Origin: Aquificota bacterium
GTDB lineage: Bacteria; Aquificota; Aquificia; Desulfurobacteriales; DQVG01
DNA: 64,000 nt
NCBI GenBank assembly: GCA_027002265.1
Contig: JAMOTM010000055.1
Location: 43,677 to 107,676 of the forward strand
Reading direction: 5' to 3'
Part shown: piece after piece, positions 58,071 through 64,000 of the stretch
How the letters are laid out: every line of letters starts with the position of its first letter
Position numbering within the stretch: the first letter of the stretch is position 1
The notes under the pieces: model-generated
Told to the model about the DNA's origin: nothing
The model's database searches: none
The model's input: the letters and a program-made list of their open reading frames with translations, nothing else
Program-made: the position numbers and the translations under genes

Positions 58071-59450
58071 TTGATTATGAACATTGCTATTATAGGTGGC
58101 GGGATTTCTGGACTTTCTACAGCTTATTATCTTATAAAAAAAGCTAAGGAAAAGGGAAAGAATATAAAAATAACTATTTTTGAAAAGAAAGATAAACTAG
58201 GTGGAAAAGTAAACACCGAATACTATAATGGTTTTATAATCGAAAAAGGGCCAAATGGTTGGCTTTCCTCAAAAGAAGCTCCTACTAAACTTGCAAAGGA
58301 ACTTAATCTAAAAATCATTGAAGCCAATAAAAATGCTCAAAAAAGATATGTTTTTTTAAACGGAAAGCTCATTAGAATTCCAGAAGATCCAATATCTTTT
58401 ATACTTTCACAGGTTTTATCGTGGAAAGGAAAATTACGCTTAGCCTTAGAGCCTTTTATAAAACCTTCAAATAAAGAAGATGAAACCGTTGCAGAATTTA
58501 TTATTAGAAGACTTGGAAGAGAAGCTTTAGATAAACTTTTAGATCCAATGATAGCAGGTATATTCGCTGGAAATCCCTTTAGGCTTTCTATTAGAAGTGC
58601 ATTTCCAAAGGTTTGGGAACTTGAAAAAAAATATGGTTCTTTAATAAAGGGTATGCTTGCTTTAAAAAAGCAACGAAAAATAGAAAAAGCTTCAGCTGGA
58701 CCAACGGGAAATCTTTTATCTTTAGAAAAAGGTCTTTATGAATTTATAACAGCTTTAGAAAACTTTTTAAAGGAAAGTGGAGTTCGTATCTTTTTAAACT
58801 CATCTTTACTTCCTTTGGAAAAAAGAGAAGGTAAATATATTTTAGAGGATAAAAATAATAATATAGAGGAAACTTTTGATAGAGTGATTCTTTCTTGTCC
58901 GGCTTTTGCAGCTTCAAAACTTGTTTCAAATATAGATAAAAGACTAAGTGAGCTCTTGCAAGAAATAAAATATACTCCTATTGCTGTTGTGGCCTGCGCT
59001 TTCAAAAAAGAAGATCTATATTCTGCAAAAGGCTTTAAAGAAGGCTTTGGTTTTCTTGTCCCTTATAAAGAAAAAAGAAATATCTTGGGAGTTTTATTTG
59101 ATTCTTTAGTTTTTGAAAATCGAGCTCCAAAAGGATATGTACTTTTAAGAATTATGCTAGGGGGAGCAAGAAAACCTGAGCTAGTTTTAAGAGAAAAAAA
59201 GGAAATAGTGAAAATAGCTTTAAACGAACTAAAAGATATTTTAAAACTATCAAAGGATCCTATTTTTACAAGGTGTTATAGATATTTAAGAGGAATTCCC
59301 CATTATGAACTTTATCACCATAAACTTGTAGAAGAAATTTTTAGGTTAGGTAAAAAATATAACTTAAGCTTTTTATCTAATGCTTATGCTGGAGTAGCAT
59401 TTGCAGATTGTATAAAAGCTGCTGAAAGTTTAGCAAATGAAATTCTTTAA
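58071..59450 (+). CDS. hemG: Protoporphyrinogen/coproporphyrinogen oxidase (HemY-type)
   Basis: IAIIGGGISGLSTAYYL, EKKDKLGGKVNTEYYNGFIIEKGPNGWLSSK, FLSNAYAGVAFADCIKAAE. Confidence 0.92.
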   Translation: MIMNIAIIGGGISGLSTAYYLIKKAKEKGKNIKITIFEKKDKLGGKVNTEYYNGFIIEKGPNGWLSSKEAPTKLAKELNLKIIEANKNAQKRYVFLNGKLIRIPEDPISFILSQVLSWKGKLRLALEPFIKPSNKEDETVAEFIIRRLGREALDKLLDPMIAGIFAGNPFRLSIRSAFPKVWELEKKYGSLIKGMLALKKQRKIEKASAGPTGNLLSLEKGLYEFITALENFLKESGVRIFLNSSLLPLEKREGKYILEDKNNNIEETFDRVILSCPAFAASKLVSNIDKRLSELLQEIKYTPIAVVACAFKKEDLYSAKGFKEGFGFLVPYKEKRNILGVLFDSLVFENRAPKGYVLLRIMLGGARKPELVLREKKEIVKIALNELKDILKLSKDPIFTRCYRYLRGIPHYELYHHKLVEEIFRLGKKYNLSFLSNAYAGVAFADCIKAAESLANEIL

Positions 59451-60492
59451 ATTTTTATTTTTCCTATTTTTCTTTTTTTTGATTCTTTTTGTTTTTTTAT
59501 TTTTTAATCTTTTTAGAAAAACAGCTTATATTAGCTATATTGATATCCCCCCAACAAAGGGGGGATATTATCTTTTAAATTTAGAAAAAAATCTTTATAA
59601 TTTAACAAAATTTGATTATTTTGTTTTGAAGTTATATATAAAATATTTTTATAGGAATAAAACAATAAAATTTGGAAAATATTTAGTAAATACCTCTTTA
59701 AATCCCTTTGAGTTTATAGATTATGTTTATTATTCCTATCCTTCTTTAGAAAAAATTACTATATATCCGGGAGATGATATATTTAAAATTGCTAAGGTTT
59801 TAGATAAGAAAAATATATGTAAAGAAAAAGAATTTTTAAATTTTGCTTTTGACAAATATTTTTTAAAAACTTTAACAGGAAAAGATATAATCTCGTTAGA
59901 GGGTTTTATAAAACCGGATACTTATACCTTTTCTTTATATGAAAATCCTAAAAATATAATATCTTATCTTTTTTCTTATTATGAAAAAAAGCTTTTTGAG
60001 TTTTTAAATAAACATAAAAAGCTCAAAGGCTACTTAAATGTTACAAATGAAACTTCCATTAAGGAATTAGATAGTAATAAGTTTAAAAAGCTTTATAACC
60101 TTATGAAAGTAGCTTCTTTGCTTGAGAAAGAAACTTCAAATTACACAGAAATGTATTTAATATCTTCGGTTATTTATAATCGTTTAAAAATTCATATGCC
60201 TCTGCAGCTTGATCCAACTTATTTTTATGAAAAAAAGTTTGAAAAATATAAAAAAAAGCTGGGTATAGAAAACAAAAATATAAGCTTTAATACCTATAAG
60301 ATATATGGCTTACCTATAACCCCTATTTCCACTTTTAAATTAAAAACTCTTTTACCTGCAGCTTTTCCAAAAAAAACAAATTACCTGTTTTTTGTAAAAA
60401 AAAGTAAAACTTCCCACGCTTTTAGTACTTCTTATAAAATTCACCTTGAAAATGTAAAAAAGTATTATAGAAAGAAAAGTTTCAATCCCTAG
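59437..60492 (+). CDS. mltG: Endolytic transglycosylase MltG
   Basis: EGFIKPDTYTF, ASLLEKETSNYTEMYLISSVIYNRLKIHMPLQLDPT, YGLPITPIS. Confidence 0.92.
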   Translation: MKFFKFLFFLFFFFLILFVFLFFNLFRKTAYISYIDIPPTKGGYYLLNLEKNLYNLTKFDYFVLKLYIKYFYRNKTIKFGKYLVNTSLNPFEFIDYVYYSYPSLEKITIYPGDDIFKIAKVLDKKNICKEKEFLNFAFDKYFLKTLTGKDIISLEGFIKPDTYTFSLYENPKNIISYLFSYYEKKLFEFLNKHKKLKGYLNVTNETSIKELDSNKFKKLYNLMKVASLLEKETSNYTEMYLISSVIYNRLKIHMPLQLDPTYFYEKKFEKYKKKLGIENKNISFNTYKIYGLPITPISTFKLKTLLPAAFPKKTNYLFFVKKSKTSHAFSTSYKIHLENVKKYYRKKSFNP

Positions 60493-60506
60493 GGAGGCAT
60501 CTTTCT

Positions 60507-62567
60507 TTGGTTTACCGAATTATTTTAAAAGGAAAATCTATCTTATTGAAATCAGATATAGATTTAAAAATAGGTACGCGTATTCTTATAAAAAATAAAA
60601 AGAAGGAAAAAATTGGTTTAGTTTTCAAAAAAGAAAAAAAGGATGGAAATAGTTTTGAATTTGAAATTTTGGATAATGAACCTCTTTATGAAGAAAGTGA
60701 ACTTCAAATAGTAGATACTTTAAAAGATCTTTATCAAATTCCTTATAACATTATTTTTCAAAATATATTTCCAAAAGAGCTTTTTTTAACAAAAGAAGGT
60801 TCTTTAAGGAAAGTAAATTTAAAAAATATATATATTTTTCCTAACTTAAATGCTGATATATCTATTTTTACAAAAAAACAAAAAGAAGCCTATCTTTTTT
60901 TAAAGGAAGAAGGTAAAGTTTTAAAAAAAGAATTTTTAAAAAAATATTCTTTAAGTCTTTTAAAAAATTTAGAAAAAAAAGGTGCAATTTTTATAAAGGA
61001 AGAAGATAAAGTTTACGAAGGTTTAAAAGATATAAAGGAAAGTGTAAGTATAAAATCTTATTTAGAAGATAAAAACATAAAAGTTCTTATTGGAAATTAT
61101 TTAAAAATATTTGAAAGCTTTTTATTTGAGGCTTTAAATGAAAATAAAAATTTCCTTTTTATTTTTCCAGATATTATAAGTGCTCATCATAATTTTGAAA
61201 AATATAAAAATATATTAAAAAATAAACTTTTTTTATATTCTCGTTTACTTTCTTTGGGAGAACGTCAAAATACTATAAAAAAACTTACAACGGAAACGGG
61301 AAAAATCCTTTTTACTACACCTTTTGGATCCTTTTTACCTATAAAAAATTTAGAAAAAATTTTCATTTTCGAAGATGAATCTCCCAATTATATTCAAAAA
61401 AAATTTCCTTATTTAGACTATTTTTTAGTGTCCTATTTAAGATCAAAATATAGAGGTATAGATATAAAAATAATTTCATCCTCTCCAAAGCTTACAAATT
61501 ACTACTTTTTTTTAAAAGATAGTAAAGTTGAGGAAATTGAATTTAGGGAGGAAAAAAGAAAGATATCTTTTATAGATTTAAAAAAAGAAAAAAATTTAGG
61601 AAAAACAGCTTTAATTTCAAAGTCTGTTTTAAAATTAATTTCTTTAGCTTTAAAAAATAGGGAAAATTTAATTATTTTTTATAATAAGAAAGGATATGAT
61701 ACTCATATAGTTTGCCCTGAATGTGGAAAATTTCCTAAATGTAATGCATGTGGAATTCCACTTGTATATAGTAGGAAACTAGATATTTTATTTTGTCCAG
61801 TATGTAAAAAGAAATATAAAAAGGTTGAAGTTTGCCCTAACTGTAAAGTGAACTTAAAATTTTATGGAGTTGGTATAGAAAAGGTTTATGATTTTTTAAA
61901 AAGAAAATTTAATTTAAAGGATAAAGATATTTTAATTTTCGAAAGTTTTCTTCTAAAAACTAAAGGAAAACTTGAAAATCTTTTAAGATCTTTAAAAGAA
62001 GCTAAGATAATTTTATCGGTTTATAATTACTTTCTATCAAGTTATTTACCCAATTTTAAATATGGTATTTTCCTTTTAGGGGAAAAAAGTATATACTCAA
62101 ATTCTTATGAATATTTTGAAGGTATTTACAATGCTATAAAAAGTGCCTTTTATAAAGTTGATAGGCTCTATATTCAAACTTTCTTTCCAAGATTATATCC
62201 TTTTAAATATTTAAATGAACCTTATGAAAAATTTTTTTCAGAGGAAATTTTATTTAGACAGGAAAAAGAATTTCCACCCTATCTTATAGATATAGATATA
62301 TTTTATTATTTTAAAGAGGATGAAATAAATAAAGTCAAACAATTTTCAAAAGAATTTTTAGAACCCATTTTAACTTATATAAAAAAATATTCTCAGGTTG
62401 ATAAATATTCTATTCCTAAACAAAATGAGTATTTTATATACTATCAAAAGGTGTTTTTCGAAAAGAAAAATTTAAGACTTATAACCTCTTATTTATTTTC
62501 TCATCTAAACAAATTCAAAGATATTAGGATCTTATATAAATTAAATAATCCTATTTTAGCCCTTTAA
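60507..62567 (+). CDS. priA: PriA (primosomal protein N') homologue with degenerate helicase motifs
   Basis: Zn-binding CPECGKFPKCNACGIPLVYSRKLDILFCPVCKKKYKKVEVCPNCK, then LYIQTFFPRLYPF and FRQEKEFPPYLIDI; Walker A absent. Confidence 0.82.
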   Translation: MVYRIILKGKSILLKSDIDLKIGTRILIKNKKKEKIGLVFKKEKKDGNSFEFEILDNEPLYEESELQIVDTLKDLYQIPYNIIFQNIFPKELFLTKEGSLRKVNLKNIYIFPNLNADISIFTKKQKEAYLFLKEEGKVLKKEFLKKYSLSLLKNLEKKGAIFIKEEDKVYEGLKDIKESVSIKSYLEDKNIKVLIGNYLKIFESFLFEALNENKNFLFIFPDIISAHHNFEKYKNILKNKLFLYSRLLSLGERQNTIKKLTTETGKILFTTPFGSFLPIKNLEKIFIFEDESPNYIQKKFPYLDYFLVSYLRSKYRGIDIKIISSSPKLTNYYFFLKDSKVEEIEFREEKRKISFIDLKKEKNLGKTALISKSVLKLISLALKNRENLIIFYNKKGYDTHIVCPECGKFPKCNACGIPLVYSRKLDILFCPVCKKKYKKVEVCPNCKVNLKFYGVGIEKVYDFLKRKFNLKDKDILIFESFLLKTKGKLENLLRSLKEAKIILSVYNYFLSSYLPNFKYGIFLLGEKSIYSNSYEYFEGIYNAIKSAFYKVDRLYIQTFFPRLYPFKYLNEPYEKFFSEEILFRQEKEFPPYLIDIDIFYYFKEDEINKVKQFSKEFLEPILTYIKKYSQVDKYSIPKQNEYFIYYQKVFFEKKNLRLITSYLFSHLNKFKDIRILYKLNNPILAL

Positions 62568-62640
62568 TTCTTGGAAAAATTAATTTTGTGCCTATATTTA
62601 ATTTTAGATAATAAAAATTTTATTTGGAGGGGGCGTTAAA

Positions 62641-63723
62641 ATGCCAAGAATTTATGGAAAGGTAGAATCTCCAAAGGATATTTCAAGAATTAATTGCATT
62701 ATTAGAGATGAAATGTTAATTGTGGATTCCCCAGAAAAATTATTAGAATTAAAAAAGCGCTCAGATTATTTATGTACCTTAACCTTTTCCCCATTTTGGA
62801 AAAAAAAGTTTGGACCTATGATTGAATCTTTAAGAGAAGTTGCTTTAGAAGAAAATAGAGTAACTACTCGTCTTGCAAATTATATTGCAAAATATCATGG
62901 TTGGGACAAAGAATTTCATGCTTGGGGTGAAGGAAAAGTAAAAAATGAGGAAGAAATTCAAAAAGAACTTGAAGAATTACCTGAAGAAATAATAAAAGAA
63001 ATTCAAGAAACAGCACATTCTTTGGAGCTTACTCCAGAAATTTTAGAAAAGCTTAGAGAAAGTTTTTGTGATATTAGAAAAGCAATGGTAATGGTAAAGG
63101 ATTTAGATGAGCTTAAAAAACTAAAAAGACAATCGGATTTACTTGTGGCTATTACCCATCTTCCAGATTTCAAAGAGCGCTTTGAGGATGTTTATGACAA
63201 GATCGAAGAGCTTGTAAAAAAGGAAGAAGAAAGAGTTGTAACTTTAGCAAATATTATTTCTGAAGTTAATGGATGGAAAGCAAGCTTTGAACCGTGGTCC
63301 GAAGCTGAAGTTGAGGGATCTTTAGAAGAATATATTCAAAGACTCTTAGAAGAAGAAGAAAAAGCAAGCAAATATATTCCTACCGAAGCAAAGTATAAGT
63401 ACGGAGCTGTTACAATTTGGCTTGTTTATAAACATCCAAAAAGAAATAGATATTATGCAAAAAGAGTATATTTACCTTTAACTGCAAGGGATATTGTTAT
63501 AGAAGGTCCCGGAGTATTTAAAAATAGATTTGGAAAAGAAGTTTATGGGGTAAGACTTGTTTATAAGATAAGACTTTCTCCAACAAAAATAAAGTTAAGA
63601 GGAAAAGAAATAGAACTTCCAGAAAGATGGGTAAAGAGATACAAAGTAGTTCCTCTTCCAGAAGGTGTTACTGAGGTAGAAATTAAAGAAGAAAAACCGG
63701 AATTTGCTTATCCTGTAAGTTAA
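62641..63723 (+). CDS. Uncharacterised protein with two tandem homologous ~72-aa domains
   Basis: 360 aa, GGAGG RBS; internal repeats at 62725-62940 and 63097-63312. Confidence 0.85.
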   Translation: MPRIYGKVESPKDISRINCIIRDEMLIVDSPEKLLELKKRSDYLCTLTFSPFWKKKFGPMIESLREVALEENRVTTRLANYIAKYHGWDKEFHAWGEGKVKNEEEIQKELEELPEEIIKEIQETAHSLELTPEILEKLRESFCDIRKAMVMVKDLDELKKLKRQSDLLVAITHLPDFKERFEDVYDKIEELVKKEEERVVTLANIISEVNGWKASFEPWSEAEVEGSLEEYIQRLLEEEEKASKYIPTEAKYKYGAVTIWLVYKHPKRNRYYAKRVYLPLTARDIVIEGPGVFKNRFGKEVYGVRLVYKIRLSPTKIKLRGKEIELPERWVKRYKVVPLPEGVTEVEIKEEKPEFAYPVS

Positions 63724-63729
63724 TTTTTG

Positions 63730-63752
63730 AGCCCCCGCTTTGGGGGCTTTAT
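63730..63752. terminator. Intrinsic terminator
   Basis: AGCCCCC-GCTTT-GGGGGCT followed by TTATT. Confidence 0.85.
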
Positions 63753-63836
63753 TGTCAAAATATATTAGGAGTTTATTTAAGAGAAATATATTCTTTTTTA
63801 ATAGGGAAATCTCTAAATTCTAAAATTGAAGAAAGT

Positions 63837-64000
63837 TTACAAAATCTTAAACCTATAATCCACTAATCTTACCTTATATTTTTCAACATCTTTTAAATCT
63901 ATATCCTCTATTGAAAAAAATGCACTTCCAGAGCCGCTTAAGGTAAATTTTTTAAAGTTGTTTGTAAGTTTTTTTAACTCTCTTATAGAAGGTATATCAA
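63837..64000 (-). CDS. ispE: IspE (CDP-ME kinase) C-terminal end, truncated by window edge
   Basis: Own translation of minus strand: DIPSIRELKKLTNNFKKFTLSGSGSAFFSIEDIDLKDVEKYKVRLVDYRFKIL*; LSGSGSAFF is the GHMP-kinase motif of IspE. Confidence 0.75.
   Translation of the reverse strand, partial: DIPSIRELKKLTNNFKKFTLSGSGSAFFSIEDIDLKDVEKYKVRLVDYRFKIL

Noticed and set aside
58736-59005. Minus-strand ORFs 58736-59005 and 58744-58929 in hemG
   Set aside because: Antisense shadows.
1-64000. CRISPR array or cas genes associated with the Argonaute
   Set aside because: No regularly spaced direct repeats or Cas-like ORFs seen anywhere in the window.

Overview
AT-rich 64 kb chromosomal window from a diderm, flagellated, apparently thermophilic anaerobe. 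LPS, flagellar, rTCA-type and menaquinone (futalosine) genes plus a DUF39 protein suggest Thermodesulfobacteria or Aquificota; the lineage is inference only. Most of the window is housekeeping: flhA-flhF-flhG-fliA, panB, cydAB with CydX, rsmA, hisC, gmk, Omp85-lptA-lptB, mqnE, dnaN, lpxA-fabZ, crcB, fumarase, mdh, hemB-hemG, mltG and priA. The main accessory block is about 31.4-40.5 kb, between mqnE and a lipoprotein gene. It holds (i) a decayed Rpn/PD-(D/E)XK nuclease (putative transposase) gene, (ii) a compact three-gene cassette ending in a SecB-like protein, resembling a toxin-antitoxin-chaperone (TAC) module, (iii) a possible PIN-domain remnant, and (iv) a tightly packed operon with a long prokaryotic Argonaute carrying apparent PIWI catalytic residues, an archaeal-type AAA ATPase and a HerA/VirB4-like ATPase without NurA. 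This Ago-ATPase-HerA unit is the best candidate for an undescribed system. Other notable items: a class III RNR (nrdD) with two inteins and no visible glycyl-radical motif, a PriA homologue that has lost its helicase motifs, a GC-richer multi-hairpin candidate ncRNA at about 56.78-57.0 kb, small unannotated cyd-operon ORFs, and a duplicated-domain unknown protein. No tRNA, rRNA or CRISPR array was recognised.
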